Of a stretch of DNA of 33,705 nucleotides, positions 7,288-15,882 are shown one piece after another. The position numbers and the translations under genes were made by a program. Positions within the stretch are counted from its first letter, which is position 1. Each line of letters opens with the position of its first letter. The notes below the pieces were generated by a model, which was not told the DNA's origin, did no database searches, and saw only the letters and a list, made by a program, of their open reading frames with translations. Source of the stretch: Acidobacteriota bacterium (GTDB taxonomy: Bacteria > Acidobacteriota > Terriglobia > Terriglobales > Acidobacteriaceae); contig JAJZIJ010000027.1 of the NCBI GenBank assembly GCA_021810625.1, forward strand, positions 1 through 33,705, read 5' to 3'.

Positions 7288-7611
7288 ATGCGCGGAGGTA
7301 TGAAGGCAAGCTGGGTGTACATCCTCATGGGACGAACCGGAACGTTGTACACGGGAGTCACCAGCGACTTATACCGCAGGATGCTGGAGCATCGCGAGAA
7401 AGCTCATCCAGGATTCACTTCCAGGTATGACTGCAATCGACTGATCTACTACGAGGAGTATGCAGAGATCACGACAGCGATTGGCCGGGAGAAGCAGATC
7501 AAAGGCTGGACGCGGGCAAAAAAGATCGCGCTGATTGCAGAACTGAATCCAGGATGGAAGGATTTGTCGGAAGACTGGGGCAAGCCGATGGAGATTCCAG
7601 AGAACCGATAG
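7288..7611 (+). CDS. GIY-YIG (URI-type) nuclease domain protein
   Basis: Small single-domain member of the GIY-YIG endonuclease superfamily, of the YhbQ/UPF0213-like type, 107 aa. The order is the family's: WVYILMG (first motif strand, 9-15), LYTGVTSDLYRRMLEHR (the YTG of the second motif and the conserved arginine, about 20-36), YYEEY with the conserved glutamate, and GREKQIKGWTRAKKIALI. GAGGAAGG lies a few bases before ATG 7288. The last five codons and the stop lie inside the first copy of a tandemly duplicated palindromic repeat (7592-7754), so the C-terminus EIPENR is encoded by the repeat. Substrate and role are unknown. Confidence 0.85.
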   Translation: MRGGMKASWVYILMGRTGTLYTGVTSDLYRRMLEHREKAHPGFTSRYDCNRLIYYEEYAEITTAIGREKQIKGWTRAKKIALIAELNPGWKDLSEDWGKPMEIPENR

Positions 7612-7754
7612 AGCAAGGGTTTGCGCTGGGATTCTCTGGATTCTTCGCTCCCGTGGGTCGCTCAGAATGACATTTCTGTGGAGGATGCTGCAATTTTCCA
7701 CGAGAATGTCATTCTGAACAAGCGTAGCGAAGTGAAGAATCCAGACGGTGCTGG
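7592..7754 (+). repeat. Palindromic repeat element, copy 1
   Basis: A 163-bp unit that also occurs, almost unchanged, at 7812-7973. Inside it is a long imperfect hairpin. TCTGGATTCTTC (7635-7646) pairs with GAAGAATCCAGA (7734-7745), and TCAGAATGACATT (7662-7674) pairs with AATGTCATTCTGA (7705-7717). GTGGA (7678-7682) pairs with TCCAC (7697-7701) near the tip. The unit starts inside the 3' end of the GIY-YIG gene. Related sequences occur at 13045-13140 and 31380-31576. Confidence 0.9.
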
Positions 7755-7811
7755 AATGTGTCGGTGATGTTGGAGGTCAAGATGGATGGCTTGCAGGGTT
7801 CGCGCAAGGGC

Positions 7812-7973
7812 AGATTCCAGAGAACCGATAGGGCAAGGGTTGCGCCGGGATTCTCTGGATTCTTCGCTCCCGTGGGTCGCTCAGAATGACATTTCTGTGG
7901 GGGATGCTGCAATTTCCCACGAGAATGTCATTCTGAACAAGCGTAGCGAAGTGAAGAATCCAGACGGTGCTGG
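7812..7973 (+). repeat. Palindromic repeat element, copy 2
   Basis: Second copy of the unit at 7592-7754, with one single-base deletion and four substitutions by eye. Its hairpin spans 7854-7964. Two of the substitutions are compensatory: the tip pair GTGGA/TCCAC of copy 1 is GTGGG/CCCAC here, so an A-T pair has become G-C. The remaining gene-free DNA between 7974 and 8031 holds only the GGAGA ribosome binding site of the next gene. Confidence 0.9.
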
Positions 7974-8031
7974 CGCAGCCCATGCAATTCCGGGGTAAGT
8001 AGAATGTCGTAGTAAGAACGGAGAATGTCGC

Positions 8032-8772
8032 ATGATTTGTTGGCTGCAAGAGTTTTTTAAGAATTGGGCAGTCGCAGTGGAAGCTGGCGCGACTCTGTTG
8101 CTCGTGATTGCCGCTGGATTTCAGTGGTTCGCCATGCGGGCGCAGGCAAAACAGGAGCGTGATCGCTGGAAGGAAGAAGATAAAATTCGCAAAGAGGCGA
8201 ATATGCCAAGGGCGAAATTCTGGTTTGAAGAGAATGGGGAGAGCTATGATTTGTGGTGCGCCAATCTGGGCACGGTAGCTTTCGTTCTTGGAAAAATCCA
8301 GATTGACTGCGTGCCATTCAAAGATGGTCAGAAGAATGTGCTGATTAGTGGCCAAACAACAATTTCTATCGACCATGTTGTTCCGGTCGGCGAAAAATGT
8401 AAACACCCGATCAAAAAGCAGGAAATACGGGAACGTTTAAGACGAAAGGATAACGGCTACAACTTTGAGTTCACTTTCCTGCTCGAAGGCCCTTCGGGCG
8501 ATCCTGTGAGATTGTCCGAGCCATATTTCTGGATGCCGGGGGACTTTGTGCGAGGTTTTCGGGGAGAAGTAACCGTAAACTGTCCAACGTGCAATAAGGT
8601 CATCTGCCCATTATCTGTGGAAAATCTGGGTTCAAAAAAAGAAGTTGAAGACCTGATTCATAGTGTACGTAGCGAATGCGCAGCAACATGCCCGGAGCAC
8701 ATATCGCACAACAGTAGGATCAGGATGCCTTACACGCCACCGGTGCTGACGGATGTACCCCGGTATGAGTGA
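8032..8772 (+). CDS. Hypothetical protein with one N-terminal membrane helix
   Basis: A 246-aa protein I cannot assign to a family. Residues about 13-34 (AVAVEAGATLLLVIAAGFQWF) form a single membrane helix. It is followed by a strongly charged stretch, RAQAKQERDRWKEEDKIRKEA, that looks like a short coiled coil, then a mostly soluble domain of mixed strands. The C-terminal third is cysteine-rich, with CPTCNKVICPL and CAATCPEH, so a metal site is possible. Its base composition is clearly more AT-rich than dnaK and dnaJ on either side, and it lies directly after a duplicated repeat, which suggests acquisition by transfer. GGAGA lies about nine bases before ATG 8032. Confidence 0.7.
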   Translation: MICWLQEFFKNWAVAVEAGATLLLVIAAGFQWFAMRAQAKQERDRWKEEDKIRKEANMPRAKFWFEENGESYDLWCANLGTVAFVLGKIQIDCVPFKDGQKNVLISGQTTISIDHVVPVGEKCKHPIKKQEIRERLRRKDNGYNFEFTFLLEGPSGDPVRLSEPYFWMPGDFVRGFRGEVTVNCPTCNKVICPLSVENLGSKKEVEDLIHSVRSECAATCPEHISHNSRIRMPYTPPVLTDVPRYE

Positions 8773-8823
8773 ACAATGAGAGAATGAAGCAGTATCCAAG
8801 CGCATAATCTAAAGACGCACCCT

Positions 8824-10044
8824 ATGGCCACACAGACCAAAGACTATTACGGCTTGCTCGGAGTGAAGAAGTCGGCCACGGCGGAGGAGATTCGCAAGGC
8901 CTTCCGCAAGCTGGCGCGCAAATATCACCCGGACGTGAACCCCGGCGACAAAAAGGCCGAGGAGCGCTTCAAGGAGATGTCCGAGGCCAACGATGTTCTG
9001 AGCGATCCGAAGAAGCGCAAAATCTACGATCAGTTCGGCTTCTACTCCGACAACATTGACCCGGCGGCGGCTGAGGCGGCGGCACGCGGCGCGCGGCCCG
9101 GCGCGGGCGGACAGACGGGCACTCCCTTTGATTTTGGCGGCTTTGATTTCTCTGATTTTTCTGAAGCGCAGCACTCGCGCAGTGGCAGAGCCAGCAGTGC
9201 TGCGGCTGGACAGTCGGCTGGACAGTCTTCCTGGGGCAGCTTCCGCGACATCTTTTCCGGCGCATTTCATGGCGGCGGGCATCGCGAAGAGACGCCGCAG
9301 CCGGGCACCGATCTGGAATATCAGGTAAGCGTCGATTTCTGGACTTCGATTCGCGGCGGCACGGTCAAGTTGCAGGTGACGCGCAAGGATATTTGTCCCA
9401 CTTGCAAAGGAAGAAGCAACAGCGGTGGCGACAGCATGTGTCAGGAGTGTGACGGCACCGGCCAGGTGACGCAGATGGGCGGGCGGATGAAGTTTAACCT
9501 GCAATGTCCGCGCTGCGATGGCACGGGCAAGGTACGTTCCGCCTGCGCGACCTGTGGCGGCGAGGGCGCAGTGGCGCGTGCCGAGACGATGGAGTTTCGC
9601 GTGAAGCCGGGAACGCGCGACGGCCAGCGCATTCGACTGGCGGGCAAGGGCAATGCAGGCACGCATGGCGGCGCGATGGGCGATTTGTATCTCATCATGC
9701 GCATTGGCGCGCACCCGGTCTTTACGCGCAGTGGGGATGATATTTATCTCTCCGTACCGGTGACGGTGAGTGAGGCTGCGCTGGGCGCGAAGGTGGATGT
9801 GCCGACCATTGATGGCCGGGCGCAGTTGAAGATTCCCCCCGGCACGCAGAACGGCCAGAAACTGCGTATGCGCGAAAAGGGAGTTTTCTCCGCTGTGCGC
9901 GAGGGGACGCGCGGCGATCAAATTGTCGAAGTGCAGATCGTAGTACCCAGGGTGCAGGATGAGCGTTCCAAGGAGATTTTGCGCGAGCTGGCGCGACTCA
10001 ACCCGGAAGACCCCCGGCAGGAGTTGCTGACGAGGGTCGATTAA
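8824..10044 (+). CDS. dnaJ: Chaperone DnaJ (type A J-protein)
   Basis: Co-chaperone that delivers substrates to DnaK and stimulates its ATPase. The 406-aa product has an N-terminal J domain (about 6-72) with HPD at 35-37. A long alanine/glycine/serine-rich linker with GGFDFSDF and [13 protein letters not shown] follows. The zinc-binding region has all four C-x-x-C-x-G-type repeats ([32 protein letters not shown]); the first ends in RS, not xG. C-terminal substrate-binding domains include [18 protein letters not shown]. No strong Shine-Dalgarno sequence precedes ATG 8824. It is separated from dnaK by accessory genes and converges with the DUF3617-like gene with six bases between stops. Confidence 0.95.
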   Translation: MATQTKDYYGLLGVKKSATAEEIRKAFRKLARKYHPDVNPGDKKAEERFKEMSEANDVLSDPKKRKIYDQFGFYSDNIDPAAAEAAARGARPGAGGQTGTPFDFGGFDFSDFSEAQHSRSGRASSAAAGQSAGQSSWGSFRDIFSGAFHGGGHREETPQPGTDLEYQVSVDFWTSIRGGTVKLQVTRKDICPTCKGRSNSGGDSMCQECDGTGQVTQMGGRMKFNLQCPRCDGTGKVRSACATCGGEGAVARAETMEFRVKPGTRDGQRIRLAGKGNAGTHGGAMGDLYLIMRIGAHPVFTRSGDDIYLSVPVTVSEAALGAKVDVPTIDGRAQLKIPPGTQNGQKLRMREKGVFSAVREGTRGDQIVEVQIVVPRVQDERSKEILRELARLNPEDPRQELLTRVD

Positions 10045-10050
10045 CAGGCT

Positions 10051-10572
10051 CTAGGTTTTAGGCGTGGTTTTTGTTTTGGGCGCTGTTGGGGGCGTGGGGG
10101 CGCAGGGGCCGAGACGTCTCCCCACTGCCTGCATGCTGGCTGTTGCCTGTATCGGTGCCTGACCGGGGATGGATGTTTGCGTGGTGACGGTACCAGAGGA
10201 TTGAAACTGGGTTCCATTTGCAGAAAATGTTTCACTAATAGTGGAATCCATCTTCCACGGGTTCTTCTGAACGGGGCCGTTGCTGCCACTGCAATGGAGT
10301 TGGACGGTATACCCATTGGTGATGGGCGTTACCTGAGGCGCACTGCATTGCTGGTTGGGGTGGGGATGCTTCCAGAAATCTTCCCCTTGTTTGGCGCAGA
10401 CCATATCGTGTGTATGGAACTGCTTTCCCGTCTGGGTCGTGATGGTGGAATCAACCTGCCACTTGCCGGGCTTGAATTTGGTTTGGGGCGATTGGGCATA
10501 TCCGCAGGGCAGCGCGACAAAGGTCAACACGGCCAGGAGCATCAGGAGAGAGGCAGTTCGAACGTGTCTCAT
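10051..10572 (-). CDS. Secreted DUF3617-like protein
   Basis: A 173-aa exported protein. The N-terminus has a positive start, a hydrophobic run (LLMLLAVLTFVALPCGYA) and a probable signal peptidase I site after GYA (about residue 26). The mature part begins with KFKPGKWQVDSTITTQTG, which matches the usual opening of DUF3617 proteins (PGxW...). It has conserved-looking cysteines at MVCAKQG, QQCSAPQ and LHCSGS, and ends in a threonine/proline/lysine-rich tail. The function of the family is not established. The gene converges on dnaJ, with six bases between their stops. Confidence 0.72.
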   Translation of the reverse strand: MRHVRTASLLMLLAVLTFVALPCGYAQSPQTKFKPGKWQVDSTITTQTGKQFHTHDMVCAKQGEDFWKHPHPNQQCSAPQVTPITNGYTVQLHCSGSNGPVQKNPWKMDSTISETFSANGTQFQSSGTVTTQTSIPGQAPIQATASMQAVGRRLGPCAPTPPTAPKTKTTPKT

Positions 10573-10720
10573 ATCGCCGCTTAGAGTAGCACACCTGGCA
10601 CCAGATGTTTAATCCCGGCATTTGGTGGCGCATACGTTTCCAAGCATTGCGAGACCTATCAACGAAAAATGGCATACCCGGTGCATCCAGCGAGATTGGA
10701 AGGGATCGCCCCGCCCATAA

Positions 10721-10775
10721 TGATACGCAAACCAGATGAGCCGCAAAGAACGCGGCGTATTCGGTTTGCGTATCA
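10721..10775. repeat. 13-bp perfect inverted repeat downstream of typA
   Basis: TGATACGCAAACC (10721-10733) and GGTTTGCGTATCA (10763-10775) are perfectly complementary. An inner stem GCCGC (10740-10744)/GCGGC (10752-10756) lies within the loop. It is 64 bases beyond the typA stop, in the 266-bp gap between typA and the DUF3617-like gene, both on the minus strand. No T-tract follows on the minus strand (only TTATGGG), so it is a terminator-like or dispersed palindrome. The rest of the gap shows no other gene. Confidence 0.6.
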
Positions 10776-10838
10776 GGGGCACCGTATATGGGCACTCGGA
10801 TTTTTATTATTCCAGTGGAAGAAAACGCAGTGGGCCGT

Positions 10839-12659
10839 TTAGGTTTGCAGGGCGGCGGCATTGCGACGCGGTCTGCGGTTGGCCTGCAAGATTTTCTTGC
10901 GAATGCGCAGGCTCTTCGGCGTGACCTCGACCATTTCGTCGTCTGCGATGAACTCGATAGACTGCTCCAGATTCAAGGGTCGGAATGGAACCAGGCGAAT
11001 CGCCTCGTCCGCCGAGGAGGCGCGCATGTTGGTCAGTTTCTTCTCACGAACAGCGTTCACGTCCAGATCGTTGTCGCGGGAGTGTTCGCCGACGATCATG
11101 CCCTCGTAGACCTCCACGCCAGGGCCGACAAAGAGCACGCCGCGCTCCTGCAATCCATCGAGCGAGTAGGTGGTGGTGCTGCCAGCGCGATCCGCAATCA
11201 ACGCGCCCGTCTGACGCTGCGGAATTTCACCCTGATGCGGCATGTATCCGTCAAAGAGCGTGTTCATCACGATGGTGCCGCGAGTTTCGGTCAGCATCTC
11301 GCTGCGCAAGCCAATCAAACCGCGACTGGGAATGCGAAAGACCAAACGCACGCGGCCATAGCCGTGGTTGTGCATCCGCACCATCTCCGCCTTGCGCGGG
11401 CCAAGGCGCTCCATGACCACGCCAACGAAATTTTCGGGGATGTCGATGGTGAGTTGCTCGACCGGCTCCATCAGCTTGCCGTCCACGCGACGGGTGACAA
11501 TCTCCGGGCGGCCCACCATCAGCTCAAAGCCCTCGCGGCGCATCATTTCAATCAAAATGGCGAGTTGCAATTCGCCGCGTCCCAGCACTTTGAAGCTGTC
11601 CGGGCTGCCCGTATCTTCGACGCGAATGGAAACGTTGGTGAGCAGCTCTTTCTCCAGCCGCTCGCGCAGATTGCGCGAGGTGACATACTGGCCTTCGCGT
11701 CCGGCAAAGGGAGAATTGTTGACGGAGAATTGAATCGCAATCGTCGGCTCGTCAATGGTGATCGTCGGCAGCGGCGCAGGATTTTCAACGCTGGTGATGG
11801 TCTCGCCGATGGTGATGCCGGGAATGCCAGCAACGGCGACGATATCGCCTGTCTCGGTGGCTTCCGTGTCGATGCGTTTCAATCCGCTAAAGGTGAAGAG
11901 CTTGGTGACCTTTGTCTTTTCCAGGGAGCCGTCGCGCTTGGAGATGGCAACTTCGTCGCCAGAGTGCAGCGTGCCATTAAAGACGCGCGCAATGGCCAGA
12001 CGCCCCAGGTAGTCGGAGTAATCGAGATTGGTGACAAGAATCTGCAAGGGGCCGTCGGCATCGCCCTTGGCTGGCGGAATGGTCTCAATGATCTTGTGAT
12101 ACAGCGGTTGCAGGTCAACACCGTGGGTCTTGATATCCATCGTTGCCGTGCCCAGCTTGGCGTTGGTGTAGATGACGGGAAAGTCCAGTTGGTCTTCCGT
12201 CGCGTCGAGATCAATAAAGAGGTCGTAGACCTCGTTGAGCACCTCTTGCGTGCGCGCATCGGGACGGTCGATTTTGTTGATAACAAGAATCGGCAGCAGC
12301 TTGGCTTCCAGCGCCTTGGAGAGAACATAGCGCGTCTGCGGCAGCGGGCCTTCGCTGGCATCCACCAGCAACATGACGCCATCGACCATCTTCAGGGCGC
12401 GTTCGACTTCGCCGCCAAAATCGGCGTGGCCGGGCGTATCGACGATGTTGATCTTGGTGTCCTCAAAAAAGATGGCCGTGTTCTTGGCGAGGATCGTAAT
12501 GCCACGCTCGCGCTCCAGATCGTTGGAGTCCATAACGCGATCCACCACCGTTTCATTGGAGCGGAAGGTGCCGCTTTGACGCAGCATGGCGTCAACCAGT
12601 GTGGTCTTTCCGTGATCGACGTGGGCGATAATGGCGATGTTGCGAATGACACGAGACAC
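10839..12659 (-). CDS. typA: Ribosome-associated GTPase TypA/BipA
   Basis: Translational GTPase related to EF-G and LepA that binds ribosomes and is needed for growth under cold and other stresses. The 606-aa product is full length. G1 is AHVDHGKTT (12-20), the switch region is RGITI, G3 is [10 protein letters not shown] and G4 is NKID. Domain II, the EF-G-like domains ([34 protein letters not shown]) and the BipA-specific C-terminus ([15 protein letters not shown]) follow. The start is GTG at 12659; AGGA lies about 12 bases upstream and no better start is visible. The gene stands alone between a palindrome and tRNA-Arg. Confidence 0.96.
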   Translation of the reverse strand: MSRVIRNIAIIAHVDHGKTTLVDAMLRQSGTFRSNETVVDRVMDSNDLERERGITILAKNTAIFFEDTKINIVDTPGHADFGGEVERALKMVDGVMLLVDASEGPLPQTRYVLSKALEAKLLPILVINKIDRPDARTQEVLNEVYDLFIDLDATEDQLDFPVIYTNAKLGTATMDIKTHGVDLQPLYHKIIETIPPAKGDADGPLQILVTNLDYSDYLGRLAIARVFNGTLHSGDEVAISKRDGSLEKTKVTKLFTFSGLKRIDTEATETGDIVAVAGIPGITIGETITSVENPAPLPTITIDEPTIAIQFSVNNSPFAGREGQYVTSRNLRERLEKELLTNVSIRVEDTGSPDSFKVLGRGELQLAILIEMMRREGFELMVGRPEIVTRRVDGKLMEPVEQLTIDIPENFVGVVMERLGPRKAEMVRMHNHGYGRVRLVFRIPSRGLIGLRSEMLTETRGTIVMNTLFDGYMPHQGEIPQRQTGALIADRAGSTTTYSLDGLQERGVLFVGPGVEVYEGMIVGEHSRDNDLDVNAVREKKLTNMRASSADEAIRLVPFRPLNLEQSIEFIADDEMVEVTPKSLRIRKKILQANRRPRRNAAALQT

Positions 12660-12925
12660 GATGCGTTCGGTTCCTAACTTAAAAGATTTTCAACTGTGAT
12701 TGTGAAGACAGATTCACGCCGCCGTGGAGGGAGCGGGGAAATTTCAGCACACGTCTAAGTTTACCGCAGAATGTGGACATCGCGCTGCCGGAACAGGAAA
12801 AGATGTCGCTGCGCGTTTTCATGCGCCGCGTTGCCATCCCCCGTTATGCGAGGAACGGGCACGTCCTACGTGAGAGGAGCACCCCATGCAGAAGCGGGAA
12901 GCTCCGTGATAGCCTCGTAGAAGAT

Positions 12926-13002
12926 GCGCCCGTAGCTCAGATGGATAGAGCGAACGCCTCCGAAGCGTTAGGTCACAAGTTCGAATCTTGTCGGGCGCAC
13001 CA
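12926..13002 (+). tRNA. tRNA-Arg (anticodon CCG)
   Basis: A complete 77-nt tRNA with the CCA end encoded. The acceptor stem GCGCCCG (12926-12932) pairs with CGGGCGC (12992-12998). The anticodon stem AACGC/GCGTT encloses the loop CTCCGAA, giving anticodon CCG, which reads arginine codon CGG. The T arm contains GTTCGAAT. It is followed directly by a degraded palindromic repeat and lies in the gap between typA (-) and the LpxH-like gene (+). The 266 bases between typA and the tRNA show no gene. Confidence 0.96.
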
Positions 13003-13044
13003 GAATTTTCTCCGAACAGGAGATTCCGGGTAGGATTGTCCCTC

Positions 13045-13140
13045 TGAACGAAGCGTCACGGAGTGAAGGGAGGCATTCAGGGAATGCTGGAGACATAAGA
13101 CGAAGCAAAAACCGTCTGGATTCTTCGGTCGCTGGAAGGT
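13045..13140. repeat. Degraded member of the palindromic repeat family
   Basis: The segment CTGAACGAAGCG...GAGTGAAGGG near 13045-13070 resembles one arm of the elements at 7592 and 7812. CGTCTGGATTCTTCGGTCGC near 13114-13134 resembles the other arm. Between them lies a perfect GCATTC (13073-13078)/GAATGC (13082-13087) hairpin. The copy is diverged and partial. It lies 3' of tRNA-Arg. Confidence 0.6.
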
Positions 13141-13212
13141 ATTCCGCTTTTTTCTTCAAATCTTCATCTCCCGCTCATCTTCTATTCCCGACTCATGCTG
13201 CATATATGATGC

Positions 13213-14019
13213 ATGGGAAGCTCAATCCATTCGACGATCCCCGGCACGATCTCTGACACGATTTACGACACCCTGATTCTGTCGGATGTACATCTTGGTT
13301 CCGCGATGAGTCGCGCCCAGGCTGCGCTCGACGTGCTGCAATCGGAGCGTTATCGTCGCCTGATTCTGTTGGGTGATATTTTCTCCGATCTCAACTTCCG
13401 TCGCCTCACCAGTGAGCATTGGAGGTTTCTCTCCTGCATCCGCAAGCTCTCCAACCCCAAGCGCAAAATCGAAGTGGTCTGGGTGGAGGGCAACCACGAC
13501 CGCGGTCTGGCCGATCTGATGTCGCATCTGGTCGGCGTTCCCGTCTATCAGCGCTATGTGTGGGAATACGCGGGCAGGCGCCACTTGGCGATTCACGGCC
13601 ATCAGTTTGACCGCTTTGTCAGCCGCAATCTACTCCTCAGCCGAATCGGCGAACAACTCTACTATCAGATTCAGAAGATCGATTCCAAGGCCAAGCGGTT
13701 TTCGCGCTGTCTGGATCGCATCAACACACGCTGGCTGCGACTCTCTGACAAAGTGGCCCAGGGCGCGATTGCCTATGCGCGGCAGGGCGATTGCGCGCGC
13801 GTATTTTGCGGCCATACCCATGCCGCGCTCTCGCTCATGCGCGAGGGCGTCGAATACTACAACACTGGCTCCTGGGTCGATGCGCGCGCCACCTACGTCA
13901 CCGTCGGCGAGCAGGGTGTCCGCATTCACGAATATCCCGGCGGAACGATCAGCTTTCTACAAAGCGAAGAATCAGCGCCGGAACTGGCTTCAATGCCAGG
14001 CATGTTTGTGCAGGTATAA
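13213..14019 (+). CDS. LpxH-like metallophosphoesterase (UDP-2,3-diacylglucosamine hydrolase family)
   Basis: Calcineurin-like phosphoesterase of the LpxH-related group; in lipid A synthesis LpxH makes lipid X from UDP-2,3-diacylglucosamine. All the metal-binding blocks are present in the 268-aa protein: SDVHLG (24-29), LLGDIFSD, EGNHDRG, HGHQFD and CGHTHAA, followed by YYNTGSWVD. The blocks fit the COG2908 pattern, but whether this is the true lipid A enzyme or a paralogue cannot be told without comparison. There is no clear Shine-Dalgarno sequence before ATG 13213. It is the only start ahead of the catalytic region. Confidence 0.78.
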   Translation: MGSSIHSTIPGTISDTIYDTLILSDVHLGSAMSRAQAALDVLQSERYRRLILLGDIFSDLNFRRLTSEHWRFLSCIRKLSNPKRKIEVVWVEGNHDRGLADLMSHLVGVPVYQRYVWEYAGRRHLAIHGHQFDRFVSRNLLLSRIGEQLYYQIQKIDSKAKRFSRCLDRINTRWLRLSDKVAQGAIAYARQGDCARVFCGHTHAALSLMREGVEYYNTGSWVDARATYVTVGEQGVRIHEYPGGTISFLQSEESAPELASMPGMFVQV

Positions 14020-14208
14020 CTTCCTGCAATAGCCAAGCACATCAGTTCTATTTTTCTAAGATTTCCAGCGTAAAACGTTTCAACTTGTCAGTGGAGTGCG
14101 GCAGCGGGTAATCTCTGTATTGCCGCCGTTGGGCCTACGTCGCGATTGCGACAGAAACAGCGAATGGCAAAGCAAGAACTTTTTTCGATCTTCGGAGGCA
14201 GATGCGGC

Positions 14209-15861
14209 ATGACTCGATTCTGTAGAAATTTAAGGATTCTCGTTTTTACGATGGCCACGCTTTGTGGTGGCTGCGGAGCGCTGCTGGCGCAAGCAAAGAG
14301 TCCCACTGCGCCGACAGCGGGCACCGACCCTGCTGTTCTGGATCGACAATGGCAGGCGGCCAGCAGTAAGTACGATGCGCGACGACACGCGCTGCTGCGG
14401 GATGTAGATCGGATCGACCATGCCGGGCCGTTTCGACCAGATTTTGAATCCCTGGATACATACACGGTGCCGGATTGGTACAAAGACGCGAAGTTTGGCA
14501 TCTTCATTCATTGGGGGGTGTATTCCGTTCCGGCGTATGGAAGTGAATGGTATGCCCGCAATATGTACATCAAGGACAGTGATGTATACAAGCACCAAAT
14601 TGCCACCTACGGCCCATTGAACAAGTTTGGCTACAAAGACTTTATTCCCATGTTTAAGGCCCAGCATTTTGATCCACAAGCGTGGGCGCTTTTGTTCAAA
14701 GAAGCTGGCGCCAAATATGTTGTTCCTGTTTTTGAGCACCATGATGGATTTTCCATGTACGACAGCAGCCTTTCGGACTGGACAGTCGTCAAAATGGGGC
14801 CACATCGCGATACCTCCGGCGAGCTGGAAAAGGCAGTGCGCGCGGAAGGAATGCATTTCGGAGCCTCATTCCATCGCGCCGAGCATGATTTTTTTCTTGG
14901 AGAAGGACGCAAGCTGGACTCCGATGTGAATGATCCCAAGTACGCTGCGTTTTATGGGCCAGCCCACGCATGGCTGGAAAACAAAAATAAAACTCCGCTG
15001 AACAATGACTTTACATATCTCTCGACGGCCTATAGCAACGACTGGCTCGCGCGTTCTGCGGAGATTGTAGAAAAATATCATCCCGATGTTATGTTCTTTG
15101 ACTGGTGGATAGGACAGTCGAACCTACGCGATCAACTTACAAAATTCACCGCGTTTTATTACAACGAATCTCTCCGTCGCGGCGGCCCGGTGGGTGTCAT
15201 CAACTACAAGTTGTACGCGCTGGACGAGCACTCTGCGGTGCTGGATATGGAGCGCGGCCAGCTTGCAGACATTCGTCCGCTGTACTGGCAGTCGGAGTCA
15301 TCCATCAGCTACAAATCCTGGGGATACATCCACAATGCCACCTTCAAAACGCCGGAATTTATTGTTCTTCGTCTCATCGATACTGTCAGCAAAAATGGAA
15401 ATTTTCTGCTCAACATTGGCCCACGTTCCGACGGCACCATTCCAGAAAAAGTGCAACAAGAACTGCTGGATATAGGTGGCTGGCTGAAGATGAACGGAGA
15501 TGCGATTTATGGAACGCGGCCCTGGAAGATTTATGGGGAGGGGCCAACGCAGGTCGTGAGTGGTCTCTTTAGCGATTCGTCTCCTACTCCATACACGCCG
15601 CAGGATTTCCGCTTTACGACCAAGAATGGCATCTTATACGCCGTGGAGATGGGTTGGCCGACCAATGGAAAAGCCGTAATTCATGCCTTGGGAACCAAGG
15701 CCAGCACTACAGAAAAAGTCCTGTCCGTCGCGCTTCTTGGCTCTGCGGGGAACTTGAAGTTCCAACAGGGAAGCGATGGACTCTCGATCCAGTTACCCGC
15801 GAAAAATCCTGGCAAATATGCCTATGCCTTTCGCATCGAAACGGCAAAGCCGACGCAATAG
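14209..15861 (+). CDS. Secreted alpha-L-fucosidase (GH29)
   Basis: Exported glycoside hydrolase that removes terminal alpha-L-fucose from glycans. The 550-aa product opens with a signal peptide (basic MTRFCRNLR, then a hydrophobic run ending GALLAQA). The GH29 body has WYKDAKFGIFIHWGVYSVPA, EWYARNM, YVVPVFEHHDGFSMYDS, and PDVMFFDWWIG, whose aspartate corresponds to the family nucleophile. NGNFLLNIGPRSDGTIP is the usual block before the C-terminal beta domain. GGAGG lies about ten bases before ATG 14209, chosen over an in-frame ATG at 14146 because it puts the signal peptide at the N-terminus. Together with the FucP-type permease it suggests fucose scavenging. Confidence 0.93.
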   Translation: MTRFCRNLRILVFTMATLCGGCGALLAQAKSPTAPTAGTDPAVLDRQWQAASSKYDARRHALLRDVDRIDHAGPFRPDFESLDTYTVPDWYKDAKFGIFIHWGVYSVPAYGSEWYARNMYIKDSDVYKHQIATYGPLNKFGYKDFIPMFKAQHFDPQAWALLFKEAGAKYVVPVFEHHDGFSMYDSSLSDWTVVKMGPHRDTSGELEKAVRAEGMHFGASFHRAEHDFFLGEGRKLDSDVNDPKYAAFYGPAHAWLENKNKTPLNNDFTYLSTAYSNDWLARSAEIVEKYHPDVMFFDWWIGQSNLRDQLTKFTAFYYNESLRRGGPVGVINYKLYALDEHSAVLDMERGQLADIRPLYWQSESSISYKSWGYIHNATFKTPEFIVLRLIDTVSKNGNFLLNIGPRSDGTIPEKVQQELLDIGGWLKMNGDAIYGTRPWKIYGEGPTQVVSGLFSDSSPTPYTPQDFRFTTKNGILYAVEMGWPTNGKAVIHALGTKASTTEKVLSVALLGSAGNLKFQQGSDGLSIQLPAKNPGKYAYAFRIETAKPTQ

Positions 15862-15882
15862 GAACTCATTTTCTGCATGGCG

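Noticed and set aside
7592-7973. CRISPR array
   Set aside because: There are only two units, each about 163 bp and themselves palindromic, with no short regular spacers and no cas genes.
7777-8406. A 209-codon minus-strand frame running from the repeat into the membrane-protein gene
   Set aside because: Its C-terminal part is a translation of the repeat and the rest is antisense to the gene at 8032, which has a proper ribosome binding site and a membrane helix.
10788-12677. A 629-codon open frame on the plus strand opposite typA
   Set aside because: It mirrors typA almost exactly, resembles no family and has the repetitive Ala/Arg/Asp/His-rich composition of an antisense frame in GC-rich DNA. 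TypA is unmistakable on the other strand.
12773-13033. An 86-codon frame covering tRNA-Arg
   Set aside because: It reads through a complete tRNA gene and has no family resemblance.
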